A DNA stretch of 38,401 bases. It comes from a virus. Below the pieces are notes generated by a model. It had not been told where the DNA came from, searched no databases, and saw nothing but the letters and a program-made list of their open reading frames with translations. The stretch spans positions 1 through 38,401 of IMG/VR virus record IMGVR_UViG_3300049793_000034; one strand, written 5' to 3'. This document shows positions 27,749-35,698 of this stretch, in pieces (position 1 is the stretch's first letter; each line of letters begins with the position of its first letter). Both the position numbers and the translations under genes were made by a program.

Positions 27749-29017
27749 GCTAATAGTTTCAACAAAGAAGAGCGCGTTGCTTTCGAGCAACTCCTAGAGG
27801 GATTCAACGACCAGCTCGTTTTGTCCCGCAATGTCAAGATTTACAACACCGACTCGCTGACTATGGAGCGTGCGCAGGACACCATCTGGCGTCCAGTGCC
27901 GTACATCCAGACCAGCCTTGACGGTTCGCCTGGTACGGACATCTCGGCCAGCTTCATCGGTAAGACCGAGCTGGCTGTGCCCGCAACCCTCGGCTTCTCC
28001 CGAGCTTCGCCTTGGACGATGAACGCCAAGGAACTCCGTGATGCACTGCAGGAAAAGCGTTTGGGTGATGCGGCCAAGCAGAAGCTGGCTTCGGACATCA
28101 ACGTCAATCTGATGAACCTCGCCGCAGTCCAAGGCACGCTGTTTGTGAAGCGTCCTCTGGCTGCGTCTGGTTTCGATGATGTGGCGGCTGCTGAAGCCAT
28201 CATGAACGAGCAGGGCGTTCCGTCCAATGATCGCGTCATGGCACTCTCAACCCGCGACTACAACGGCATGGCCAGCAACTTGGCAGGCCGTCAGAACGTC
28301 ACTGATCTTCCTCTGGAAGCCTATCGCCGCGCCTATGTCGGCATGATCGCCAGCTTTGATACTTACAAGCTCGATTACGCCAATCGTCAGGCCGCTGCTG
28401 CAGGTTCTGGTTTGACGATCAGCACGGCAGATGCAGGCGTGAACTTCTACAACCCACGCGCAACCAGCACGTCAGTAGGTGGCAAGATCAACGTGGATAA
28501 CCGCTACCAGACTGTAACGGTATCGGCCACCACAGGTATCGTAGCCGGTGACGCCTTCACCATTGCGAACGTGAACTCGGTCCATCACATCACCAAGGGT
28601 GATACGGGCCAGCTCAAGACCTTCCGCGTGATCTCGGTCACTGACGGCACGCACATGGTGATCAGCCCTCCGATCATCAGCAACCAGGTTGCAGACAATG
28701 CAGCCGCTCAGTATCAGAATTGCGTTGTGACGGCTAAGTCCGCCACTGCCGCAATTGTGTTCCTGAACACGGTGGCTGGTTATCTCAATCCGTTCTGGCA
28801 GAAGGATGCCATCGAACTCCTGCCGGGCCGCTATGCGGTGCCTACGGACTCGGGTGCAGCCATCATGCGCGGCACTACGGATCAGGGGATTGAGGTCGTG
28901 ATGCAGAAGTTCTACGACATCAACACGATGATCACCAAGTATCGTCTCGATACCCTGTTTGGTGTGGTCATGACCAATCCGGAAATGTGCGGTGTTGAGA
29001 TGTTCGCGCAGACTTAA
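27746..29017 (+). CDS. Major coat protein, P22 gp5-like with I-domain
   Basis: A 423-residue protein (P22 gp5 is 430). The N-terminal part has TIWRPVPYIQ (P22: TIWMPVEQ), then the HK97-fold body (SPWTMNAKELRDALQEKRLG). Residues about 220-345 match the telokin-like I-domain of P22: GKINVDNRYQTVTVSATTG and KTFRVISVTDGTHMVISPP. The C-terminal part has the MxxFWQKDAIELLPGRY region, with FWQKDAI matching P22 FWADDAI. It forms the icosahedral shell. The ATG is held in a predicted leader hairpin. Confidence 0.94.
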   Translation: MANSFNKEERVAFEQLLEGFNDQLVLSRNVKIYNTDSLTMERAQDTIWRPVPYIQTSLDGSPGTDISASFIGKTELAVPATLGFSRASPWTMNAKELRDALQEKRLGDAAKQKLASDINVNLMNLAAVQGTLFVKRPLAASGFDDVAAAEAIMNEQGVPSNDRVMALSTRDYNGMASNLAGRQNVTDLPLEAYRRAYVGMIASFDTYKLDYANRQAAAAGSGLTISTADAGVNFYNPRATSTSVGGKINVDNRYQTVTVSATTGIVAGDAFTIANVNSVHHITKGDTGQLKTFRVISVTDGTHMVISPPIISNQVADNAAAQYQNCVVTAKSATAAIVFLNTVAGYLNPFWQKDAIELLPGRYAVPTDSGAAIMRGTTDQGIEVVMQKFYDINTMITKYRLDTLFGVVMTNPEMCGVEMFAQT

Positions 29018-29029
29018 AACGGCAACCTT

Positions 29030-29053
29030 AAGGGGGCTTCGGCCCCCTTTTTT
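29030..29053 (+). terminator. Strong rho-independent terminator after the coat gene
   Basis: AAGGGGGC (29030-29037), loop TTCG (29038-29041), GCCCCCTT (29042-29049) and a run of T to 29053. The UUCG-type tetraloop and G/C stem make it very stable. It lies 12 nt after the coat stop and would cut most transcripts before the head-tail genes. Confidence 0.9.
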
Positions 29054-29067
29054 CTATGGAGAAAGTT

Positions 29068-29208
29068 ATGCCGCTGAAGAAAGGTTCAAGCAAGAAAGTC
29101 ATTTCAAGCAATATCCGGCGTGAAGTAGCTGCCGGAAAACCAGTGAAGCAAGCCGTAGCGATTGCTTATTCCAAAGCAGGCAAGTCCCGCAAGCGGAGCA
29201 AGAAGTGA
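29068..29208 (+). CDS. Small basic phage protein ([10 protein letters not shown] type)
   Basis: A 46-residue frame, ATG 29068 behind GGAGAAAG. It has the wide-spread pattern [20 protein letters not shown], then [16 protein letters not shown], and a Lys/Arg-rich end. Small proteins of this type are common in phage genomes and may bind nucleic acid; their function is unknown to me. It overlaps the next gene by GTGA. Confidence 0.75.
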   Translation: MPLKKGSSKKVISSNIRREVAAGKPVKQAVAIAYSKAGKSRKRSKK

Positions 29209-29501
29209 TCGAATTCTCAGAGATTGTTTATCGTGGCTTTGGGCCACATCATCGTAAGGGCGGCTCGTTCAATTCCATCGGGGTCAAGAGCCCTGAAGAG
29301 ATGAAAGCCAAACTTGCCGATGGCTGGTATGCCACGCTCCATGAGGCGATTGAGGCTCATGACAACCCAACCAAGGTTGATGAGGCTCCTGCAACTCGCG
29401 GCGAGCTTGAAGTTAAAGCCAAAGAATTGAAGCTCACCTTTGACGGCCGCACGTCTGATGCGAAGCTGTTGAAGATGATTGACGAGGCGTTGAAGGCCTA
29501 G
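29205..29501 (+). CDS. Small protein with HeH/LEM-SAP-like C-terminus
   Basis: A 98-residue protein starting with GTG 29205 (overlap with the preceding stop). Residues 26-52 hold the phage motif [21 protein letters not shown]. The C-terminal ~35 residues ([19 protein letters not shown], then [12 protein letters not shown]) form a helix-extended-loop-helix like SAP/HeH domains, which often bind DNA. In other phages this type sits between coat and head-completion genes. Role unknown. Confidence 0.68.
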   Translation: MIEFSEIVYRGFGPHHRKGGSFNSIGVKSPEEMKAKLADGWYATLHEAIEAHDNPTKVDEAPATRGELEVKAKELKLTFDGRTSDAKLLKMIDEALKA

Positions 29502-29502
29502 C

Positions 29503-29973
29503 ATGGGCTGGACTAAGCGCCAATTTATCGAGCAGGCCTTTGATGAAATTGGCCTCGCAAGCTATGTATTTGATCTTCCTCCTGAGCAGCTCAATAGTGC
29601 CTTGAGAAAAATGGACACCATGATTGCCACTTGGAACACAGCGGGTGTGCGATTGGGTTATCCATTGCCTAGCGCTGCGGATGGTTCCGATCTGGATCAA
29701 GACTCCGGTGTTCCTGATTCTGCCAATGAAGCGATTTATCTGAATCTGGCAATTCGACTAGGTCCTAGCCTTGGTAAAGCTATTGCGATGGAAACCAAGG
29801 TCAACGCCAAAAATGCCTACGATACGTTGCTTGGCTTGAGCGCTATGCCCGTTGAAATGCAACTGCCTGTCATGCCTACGGGTGCTGGCAATAAGCCCAT
29901 TCTGCGCCGTTATACGCCCTCCCCTATTGATCCCATTCTTGCCGGGCAAGATGGCCCGATTGAATTTGACTGA
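29503..29973 (+). CDS. Head completion / tail accessory factor, P22 gp4-like
   Basis: A 156-residue protein (P22 gp4 is 166). It has KRQFIEQAFDEIGLASYVFDL, LNSALRKMDTMIATWNTAGVR, and a MPTGAGNKP segment near residue 125 (P22: MPTGSGN). gp4 binds below the portal and starts tail assembly; P22 gp4 also has peptidoglycan hydrolase activity, which cannot be judged here. Position between coat and gp10 fits. Confidence 0.88.
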   Translation: MGWTKRQFIEQAFDEIGLASYVFDLPPEQLNSALRKMDTMIATWNTAGVRLGYPLPSAADGSDLDQDSGVPDSANEAIYLNLAIRLGPSLGKAIAMETKVNAKNAYDTLLGLSAMPVEMQLPVMPTGAGNKPILRRYTPSPIDPILAGQDGPIEFD

Positions 29974-29982
29974 GTATCCACG

Positions 29983-30435
29983 ATGCCAACCATTAACAAA
30001 TTATCACGCGTCGATGTCATCAAGGCAGGAACCTTATTCCCTGTCTATGACCAGGATGCTGGTGATGCAAGGGCGGCTGCAGCTTCTGTCCTACTGGCCT
30101 ATATCCAAGCCAATCTTGGCATTCAAGATAACAAGATAACCCAATACGCAGCGCCCAGTGCAACAGGTTTCAGCGTTCAGATTCGGGATAGTAATTCAAG
30201 CATCTGGCTATTGCTGACACCGACAGCGGGCTATGCAGCGGGAACGCTGGTTCTTCCTCAGCTCGCCAACTGTGCGGACAAACAAGAAATCCTTGTGAAT
30301 TGCACGCAAGCCGTCACGACCTTGACCATCAATGGCAATGGCGCAACGGTTACGGGCGCACCTACAACGCTTGCCGCCAATGCGTTCTTCACTCTCCGTT
30401 TCGATGCAGTGACTTCGGCGTGGTATCGCGTCTAA
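29983..30435 (+). CDS. Virion-associated beta protein with shared C-terminal domain
   Basis: A 150-residue protein, ATG 29983. The N-terminal ~45 residues (LSRVDVIKAGTLFPVYDQDAG) resemble attachment segments of phage fibres. Residues about 60-150 match the C-terminal domain of the secreted repeat protein at 4446-5405: TGFSVQI, LLLTPTAGYAAGTLVLP, and TVTGAPTTLAANAFF before the end. It sits between gp4- and gp10-like genes, so it may decorate the neck. Function is unknown. Confidence 0.68.
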   Translation: MPTINKLSRVDVIKAGTLFPVYDQDAGDARAAAASVLLAYIQANLGIQDNKITQYAAPSATGFSVQIRDSNSSIWLLLTPTAGYAAGTLVLPQLANCADKQEILVNCTQAVTTLTINGNGATVTGAPTTLAANAFFTLRFDAVTSAWYRV

Positions 30436-30436
30436 C

Positions 30437-31837
30437 GTGCAGCTCTCTATCCTCTCAGGAATTTATTCAGATGCAGCGCCAGACTTTCGCTCTTCGCTGC
30501 CTCGGAACATGGTTCCTGTCCCCAAAAATACCGGCATCAATTCAGGCTATCTTCGCCCAGGAGATGGCATTGTCCAATTTGGAACTGGCCCAGGCGTAGA
30601 TCGTGGAGGCATCAATTGGCGCGGTATTTATTACCGCGTTATGGGAACCAAATTAGTCAGCATTAGCGATATTGGAGCGACTACGATTCTTGGTGATGTG
30701 GGCTCAGGAGGAGAGGTTACTTTCGATTATTCGTTTGATCGTTTAGGCATTGCTGCTGGTGGGCGGCTCTATTATTGGAATGGCATTGCTCTAACGCAAG
30801 TCACAGATAGCGATCTTGGTGTAGTCATTGATATGGTCTGGGTCGATGGCTATTTCATGACCACGGATGGCACATTCCTGATTGTGACGGAATTGAACGA
30901 TCCTTACTCGGTCAACCCTCTGAAATACGGTTCATCTGAAGCAAATCCTGATCCCGTTGTCGGGCTTCTGAAGGTCCGCAACGAAGTCTATGCACTCAAC
31001 CGCAATACCATCGAGGTATTCAACAATGTGGGTGGTGATAACTTTCCCTTCGCTCGGATCGAAGGCGCTCAGATTCAACGTGGGCCGATGGGGACGTATG
31101 CTGCTTGTGTATTCTTGGATAGCATTGCTTTTGTGGGCAGCGGTTTCAATGAGGCTCCTGCAATCTGGCTAGGTAGCAATGGCCAGACCATCAAACTCTC
31201 AAGCCGTGAGATTGATCAACAGCTTCTGGAATATACAGAGGCACAGCTTGCCAAGGTGATTGTTGAGCAGAGAATTTATCGCAATCACCAAGCCCTTTAT
31301 GTCCATCTGCCTGATCAAACGATTGTCTATGATGCAGCTAGTAGTGCGCAACTTGGCCAGCCGGTCTGGTTTCAATTGACCTCAAGCTTAGTTGGCAGAT
31401 CCCTTTATCGGGCCCGAAATATTATCTGGGTTTACGATGATTGGTATTGCGGAGATCCTGCATCTAATGTGCATGGGCGGCTCGTTGATCACATCAGCAC
31501 CCACTACGATCAAACGATTGGATGGGATTTTGGAACAGAAATTGTTTATAACGCTGGTCAAGGGGCAATTTTCCACGATCTGGAATTGGTATGTCTGACA
31601 GGCCGAGTTGCGCCCAATACTGATCCGGTGATCTGGACTTCCTATACGATTGATGGCGTAACCTGGAGCCAAGAACGATCATTCAAAGCCGGGAAACTAG
31701 GGGATAGAAATCGCCGCATTAAATGGCTCTCTCAGGGCTATATGCGCAACTGGCGCGCTCAGAAGTTCAGAGGCACCAGTGATGCCCATATTTCAATAGC
31801 TCGTCTGGAAGCGAACCTAGAGGGTCTCACAGCATGA
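30437..31837 (+). CDS. Tail stabilisation protein, P22 gp10-like
   Basis: A 466-residue protein (P22 gp10 is 472), GTG 30437. A strand-rich start (LSGIYSDAAPDFRSSLPRN) is followed by a beta-propeller-like series: DRLGIAAGGRLYYWNG, DMVWVDGYFMTTDGTFL, DPVVGLLKVRNEVYALNRN, IEVFNNVGGDNFPF, and IAFVGSG. These match the gp10 type that forms the hexameric tail hub under gp4 and carries the tail tip. Confidence 0.9.
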   Translation: MQLSILSGIYSDAAPDFRSSLPRNMVPVPKNTGINSGYLRPGDGIVQFGTGPGVDRGGINWRGIYYRVMGTKLVSISDIGATTILGDVGSGGEVTFDYSFDRLGIAAGGRLYYWNGIALTQVTDSDLGVVIDMVWVDGYFMTTDGTFLIVTELNDPYSVNPLKYGSSEANPDPVVGLLKVRNEVYALNRNTIEVFNNVGGDNFPFARIEGAQIQRGPMGTYAACVFLDSIAFVGSGFNEAPAIWLGSNGQTIKLSSREIDQQLLEYTEAQLAKVIVEQRIYRNHQALYVHLPDQTIVYDAASSAQLGQPVWFQLTSSLVGRSLYRARNIIWVYDDWYCGDPASNVHGRLVDHISTHYDQTIGWDFGTEIVYNAGQGAIFHDLELVCLTGRVAPNTDPVIWTSYTIDGVTWSQERSFKAGKLGDRNRRIKWLSQGYMRNWRAQKFRGTSDAHISIARLEANLEGLTA

Positions 31838-32217
31838 GTACGCTAGATCCACAGCGCCCTCTTAGCCGTAATCAATTAGCAGCTTTTCTGCCAACGCCAG
31901 AGGCGATTAAAGCCTTTGAGCGATTAATGCAGAATTCATTTGTATTGACGCCGGCGCAGATCACGGTGATCTTGCAGCTTATCGATCAAGTGATTGTGGA
32001 GTCAGGGAATGCATTATCTGCAGCGCATGTGAATGCCAGCTTGATTCAAGCTTTAGAAAGTTTGACCGCAGCGTTAATAACAGCCCCGCAAGATCAAGCA
32101 AAAGGATTAATAGATGCTTTCGGCAAAGAGCTGCAAGCTCTGAAAATATCTCCGAAGAGTATCCAGTTGAATCCTCTAGTTGATTATGCGACGGCCTTTT
32201 TATTGATGGGTGGATAA
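31834..32217 (+). CDS. Head-tail region protein of unknown function
   Basis: A 127-residue protein, ATG 31834 overlapping the gp10 stop (ATGA). It is largely helical: LPTPEAIKAFERLMQNSF, TPAQITVILQLIDQVIVE, then long helices of Ala, Leu and Glu. PTPEAIKAFE-type starts recur in structural genes of other podophages (from memory). It takes the place of gp26/gp14 in the P22 order but has no needle repeat. Confidence 0.62.
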   Translation: MSTLDPQRPLSRNQLAAFLPTPEAIKAFERLMQNSFVLTPAQITVILQLIDQVIVESGNALSAAHVNASLIQALESLTAALITAPQDQAKGLIDAFGKELQALKISPKSIQLNPLVDYATAFLLMGG

Positions 32218-32537
32218 TGTCACAAACTAGCAAAATATTAGGACAAGTAGCGCCAGCGGCGAATACGCTAACGGCGCTTTATACCGTTCCCAGAAGTGCC
32301 ATTATTTCCACGGTGCGCGTCTGTAACCGGAATGCGGTAGCGGACACTGTGCGAATTTCAGTAGCGATTGCAGGGGCGGCGGATGCAACAGCGCAATATG
32401 TTATCGATGAAGTTCTGCCAGGTTTATCCAGCATTGGAATTACTGAAGGCTGGGCATTAAATGCAACAGATGTTATCCGTTGCTTTTCCTTGAATGGAAC
32501 AACTTCTTTTAATGTTTTTGGCGTTGAGATTGCATGA
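32217..32537 (+). CDS. Small beta-sandwich virion protein
   Basis: A 106-residue protein starting one base inside the preceding stop (TAATG). It has alternating strands (LYTVPRSAIISTVRVCNRN, then DTVRISVAIAG) and ends FNVFGVEIA. The same pattern (LTALYTVPxxxxxxVxVCN) is found in small tail- or head-decorating proteins. Two more proteins of similar build lie at 33348 and 34304. Confidence 0.66.
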   Translation: MSQTSKILGQVAPAANTLTALYTVPRSAIISTVRVCNRNAVADTVRISVAIAGAADATAQYVIDEVLPGLSSIGITEGWALNATDVIRCFSLNGTTSFNVFGVEIA

Positions 32538-33157
32538 GTACGGGCCGCACTATTCAGAAAACGACTCTGGATTCCAGTTCATTAACTGGGATTAAAGGTG
32601 CTGATGGTGCGACGATTGCAACGGGTGCGAATCCCCTTCCGGTTAGCGGATCAATTTCGGTCACAGGTGGTGCAACTGAAGCCACACTCTTAACCCGGCT
32701 CAGTGAATCTGATTTCGATACGAAAACGGGCTCTTTAACCGAAACGGCTCCTGCGACTGATACGGCAAGTTCTGGGCTCAACGGGCGACTCCAGCGGATT
32801 GCACAGCGGTTAAGCAGCCTGATTGCGCTACTTCCTACTGCTTTAGGGGCTGGCGGCGGTCTAAAGGTCGATGGATCAGGTACGGCATTGCCTGTCTCTG
32901 GGTCTGTCTCTATCACTGGAACTCCACCATTGCCTACAGGTGCGTCCACGGCCACAAAGCAGGACGCTCAGACCGCGCAATTACAAGTGCTAAATTCGCT
33001 CGCCCCGACGCTCTACGATTACATGAGCCTAGGATATACCGGCTCTGATTTAACGACCGTGACTTACAAGTCTGGTGGCAGTGGTGGCACAACCGTTTCC
33101 ACGCTAACCATGACATACAGTGCTGGCATCCTTCAGACCGTCACGAGGACTCCATAA
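32534..33157 (+). CDS. Virion protein with PVSGSVSIT-type repeats
   Basis: A 207-residue protein. It has two copies of a LPVSGSxSxTG motif (about residues 35 and 118), TEATLLTRLSESDFDT, and a LPTGASTATKQDAQTAQL segment. This LP(V/T)SG-plus-TKQD layout recurs in appendage or baseplate proteins of many phages. A beta-rich C-terminus (TVTYKSGGSGGTTV) ends the protein. The likely role is adhesion or decoration. Confidence 0.65.
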   Translation: MSTGRTIQKTTLDSSSLTGIKGADGATIATGANPLPVSGSISVTGGATEATLLTRLSESDFDTKTGSLTETAPATDTASSGLNGRLQRIAQRLSSLIALLPTALGAGGGLKVDGSGTALPVSGSVSITGTPPLPTGASTATKQDAQTAQLQVLNSLAPTLYDYMSLGYTGSDLTTVTYKSGGSGGTTVSTLTMTYSAGILQTVTRTP

Positions 33158-33348
33158 TGGCCCTGAAATTAGTATTCAATCCTGCATCTGGAAAGTTCGA
33201 TTACATCGATCCTGCGCTCGTCTATGTGGCCGGAACGGGCATCACGATTGACTCGACAAATCCGTTAGCGCCAGTCATCAATTCCACAGCCATTGCGAAC
33301 AGCAATAATCTGAACCTATTTTTTAGTCCTGCTGGAGGTCTGATGTAA
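33157..33348 (+). CDS. Short beta-rich structural protein
   Basis: A 63-residue protein with TAATG overlaps at both ends. It reads KLVFNPASGKFDYIDP, then VYVAGTGITIDSTNPLAPVI, which looks like the N-terminal strand region of a fibre protein. Possibly an adaptor that pairs with neighbouring beta proteins. No family is named. Confidence 0.6.
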   Translation: MALKLVFNPASGKFDYIDPALVYVAGTGITIDSTNPLAPVINSTAIANSNNLNLFFSPAGGLM

Positions 33349-33773
33349 TGGCCAAGACAACTACAGCACCATTCTTACAAAACACTAACAACGCTGACGG
33401 GACAATCCTGCCAGCCGATACGACGACCAAGAAGACGATCTTTACCGCAGGCGCAAATGACTCTGTGGTCAAGAGCCTGATGCTGGCTAGCACGGACACG
33501 GCAGCGATGAACGTACAGCTCTTCGTTAACGTCGGCGGGGCGGGAACTGATCGTTTGCTGGCGACAATTCCGGTTCCGGCTAACTCAGGCAACCTCGGGA
33601 CGGTTCCTTCGGTGGATGTTTTGCGCAGTTCTCTGTTCCCTGCTTTAAGTTTTGATGCCTTCGGAAATAAAATAATCAACCTTAAAGCGGGCAGTCTCCT
33701 TAAAGCTGCGGTACTTGTGACAGTTACAGCGGCTAAGCAGATTGACATCTTTGGCGAAGCGGGTGACTTCTAA
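33348..33773 (+). CDS. Small beta-sandwich virion protein
   Basis: A 141-residue protein. It reads TTTKKTIFTAGANDSVVKSL, then NVQLFVNVGGAGTDRLLATI and VLVTVTAAKQIDIFGEAGDF at the end, the strand order of small tail-decoration proteins. It is the same build as 32217 and 34304 by eye, though pairwise similarity is low. Confidence 0.64.
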   Translation: MAKTTTAPFLQNTNNADGTILPADTTTKKTIFTAGANDSVVKSLMLASTDTAAMNVQLFVNVGGAGTDRLLATIPVPANSGNLGTVPSVDVLRSSLFPALSFDAFGNKIINLKAGSLLKAAVLVTVTAAKQIDIFGEAGDF

Positions 33774-34204
33774 TGATGGGAGAAATGAATCCGCGCATAT
33801 TGGCTCTTAGAGGGTCAATCGCTTATTTGGAAATGCGATTATCGACAAATACCGCAAGAGCGGGAAGCTTTAACACTACTCCGATTCCGTGGGATGTTGT
33901 AGCCATAGACAGTCAAGGACTATGGGAGCCTTCATCTAATATGGTGCGGGTGAAAAAATCTGGAATTTATATTGTCAGTTCTTCGATTTTAATACTCACC
34001 AATGTAACGGGCTATGTGACGCTTCATAAAAGCTCGTTGCCTTTCGTAGTTACGTCAGACGCGATCAGCTCCTTTAAAGGTGGTTCTACCCCGATATACC
34101 TTAAAGCAGGCGATGGCGTTTACTCAACGCTAGAATGCAGCGCCGCCACGACAATGCGTTCTGACTTTTCCAATTTCACACTAGCTGGGCCATTAGGCGG
34201 ATGA
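33773..34204 (+). CDS. C1q/TNF-like jelly-roll virion protein
   Basis: A 143-residue protein. NTTPIPWDVVAIDSQGLWEP, then MVRVKKSGIYIVSSSILI, then VTLHKSSLPF and DGVYSTLEC, follow the strand order of C1q/TNF-like trimeric jelly rolls (VxFDTVxxDxxGxWx...xxxVxxxGxYxVS). Such domains form knobs of phage fibres and decorate virions. It starts at the stop of the preceding gene (TAATG). Confidence 0.7.
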   Translation: MMGEMNPRILALRGSIAYLEMRLSTNTARAGSFNTTPIPWDVVAIDSQGLWEPSSNMVRVKKSGIYIVSSSILILTNVTGYVTLHKSSLPFVVTSDAISSFKGGSTPIYLKAGDGVYSTLECSAATTMRSDFSNFTLAGPLGG

Positions 34205-34303
34205 ACATCATGTATCGTTTGTCACGTTAGTGGATTGAAGCCTACGTTGGACTTATTTCAGAAAGTTAGCGCATAATTTATTTATTGTTATAGGATTTAA
34301 AAA

Positions 34304-34645
34304 ATGACTGTTCTAGCCAAAGTTCTGATTGAATCCAAACAGGCCGCAAATGCGGTTGCAACTGAATATACTTCACCAGCCAGCGTTAAAACGCTGATTG
34401 ATTCCTTTACGGGCACCAATGTCACGACTGGCTTTGTATCACTGACGATTTATCTTGTCCCTATTTCGGGATCGCCTGATGCTACAAATTCCATCACCTT
34501 TTCCAAAACATTAGCACCCGGAGAGGTTTATACCTTTCCTGAGATATCGGGTCAGACATTGGAGCCCGGAGATTTTATTGCGGTTCTTGCTAGCGCTGCA
34601 GCTTCAGTCGTCATCCGCTCTAGTGGCAGACAGATCAGTTCTTAA
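34304..34645 (+). CDS. Small beta-sandwich virion protein
   Basis: A 113-residue protein, ATG 34304 behind ATAGGA. It reads VATEYTSPASVKTLIDSFTG, VSLTIYLVPISGSPD, APGEVYTFPEISGQTLEPGD, then a short IAVLAS strand and VVIRSSGRQI, the same general strand pattern as 32217 and 33348. The 99-nt interval before it is AT-rich and may hold a weak promoter (TTGGAC at 34247, CATAAT at 34272, 19-nt gap), so this could start a separate transcript for the next genes. Confidence 0.66.
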   Translation: MTVLAKVLIESKQAANAVATEYTSPASVKTLIDSFTGTNVTTGFVSLTIYLVPISGSPDATNSITFSKTLAPGEVYTFPEISGQTLEPGDFIAVLASAAASVVIRSSGRQISS

Positions 34646-34663
34646 ATTGGAGATTGATAGATT

Positions 34664-35245
34664 ATGCAAAACTTCCTCAAAATTGATTCTTCCATGAATG
34701 TTATGCCTTTGTTATTGGCTATTTACCGGCATGCCAAAGTTAGCGACATTTGGAAAGAAGATACTTATTTGAGGGATTATGCACAAGGCCCGTTTGGAGA
34801 TTGCGAGTCCATCATCTTGCGCTTTCCGCCACGCTCGGTCCACGAAACTGAAGAGACATTGAAGAATCATCTGGCCTCGATTGACCAACATGAGAATGTC
34901 GATCAACCTGTATATAAATTATTGCCAGAAGCTAGAAGTCTAGTTTCTCCTTTGATGGCCTATGTTCATGGGGAGCGATTGGGCCGCGTGATGATCAACA
35001 AGATCAAGCCAGGCGGCCAGATTTTCCCTCATGCTGATACGCCTGTCCATGCTGAATATTGGGATCGTTTCCATATTGTTCTGCAATCTTCTCCAGGCGT
35101 TTTATTCCGTTGCGGAGATGAACAGGTTTATATGGAAACCGGCTCTTGCTGGTGGTTCAACAATAAATTAGAGCATGAGGTGATTAACAATTCTGCGACG
35201 GATCGCATTCACATGATTGTTGATATTCGGACGAATAAGTCATGA
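34664..35245 (+). CDS. Aspartyl/asparaginyl beta-hydroxylase-like Fe(II)/2-oxoglutarate dioxygenase
   Basis: A 193-residue protein with the catalytic facial triad visible: His123 and Asp125 in FPHAD, and the distal His171 in KLEHEV, with Arg181 as the probable 2-oxoglutarate ligand. The aspartyl/asparaginyl hydroxylase pattern GGQIFPHAD ... RFHIVLQSSPGVLF ... WWFNNKLEHEVINNS is present. It would hydroxylate a side chain using O2 and 2-oxoglutarate; the substrate is unknown. The gene is embedded in the virion operon and overlaps the GNAT gene by ATGA, so a virion protein or a host surface protein is a plausible target. Confidence 0.82.
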   Translation: MQNFLKIDSSMNVMPLLLAIYRHAKVSDIWKEDTYLRDYAQGPFGDCESIILRFPPRSVHETEETLKNHLASIDQHENVDQPVYKLLPEARSLVSPLMAYVHGERLGRVMINKIKPGGQIFPHADTPVHAEYWDRFHIVLQSSPGVLFRCGDEQVYMETGSCWWFNNKLEHEVINNSATDRIHMIVDIRTNKS

Positions 35246-35697
35246 TCACTTGTCATGTTGAATCTTTTATTGAAATGCTGCCGGAGCTTCAGCCTTTGTT
35301 GCCTCTTCATTATGAAGAGTTGGCACTGGATCAGGATAAAGTTCCTCTTGATCCGCAATATGAATTGTACTTTGAACGTGAAAGAAACGGGCAATTAATT
35401 TTTGTAACCCTTCGAGAAGCGGGAGTCTTGATTGGATATTTCATTGGCTTTATCGCACCAGGGTTACATTATAAAACTTGCCTGACTTGTCATATGGACA
35501 TCTTTTATGTGCATCCCGAAAAGCGTGGTGGTCGAGCTGGGATTAAATTGTTTAAGTTTGTTGAGGCAGAACTTAAAAGACGCGGTGTAGATCGCTGGTT
35601 TGTCGGTTCAAAATGCCACATGGATGCAAGTTGGTTATTTCGCTATCTTGGCTTTGAACAGATAGAGATTTATTTCAGTAAATGGATTGGAGAATGA
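35242..35697 (+). CDS. GNAT-family acetyltransferase
   Basis: A 151-residue protein. The central strands (FVTLREAGVLIGYFIGFI), the MDIFYVHPEKRGGRAG segment containing motif A (RGGRAG, 95-100, for acetyl-CoA pyrophosphate), and a helix with FKFVEAELKRRGVDRW are typical of GNAT enzymes. The last part (WLFRYLGFEQIEIYFSKWIG) is the usual motif B end. It transfers acetyl (or another acyl) to an amine; the target is unknown. Coupled by ATGA to the dioxygenase. Confidence 0.82.
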   Translation: MITCHVESFIEMLPELQPLLPLHYEELALDQDKVPLDPQYELYFERERNGQLIFVTLREAGVLIGYFIGFIAPGLHYKTCLTCHMDIFYVHPEKRGGRAGIKLFKFVEAELKRRGVDRWFVGSKCHMDASWLFRYLGFEQIEIYFSKWIGE

Positions 35698-35698
35698 C

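Noticed and set aside
34201-34230. 9-codon frame overlapping the stop of the jelly-roll gene (ATGA)
   Set aside because: Too short and without further support; likely chance.
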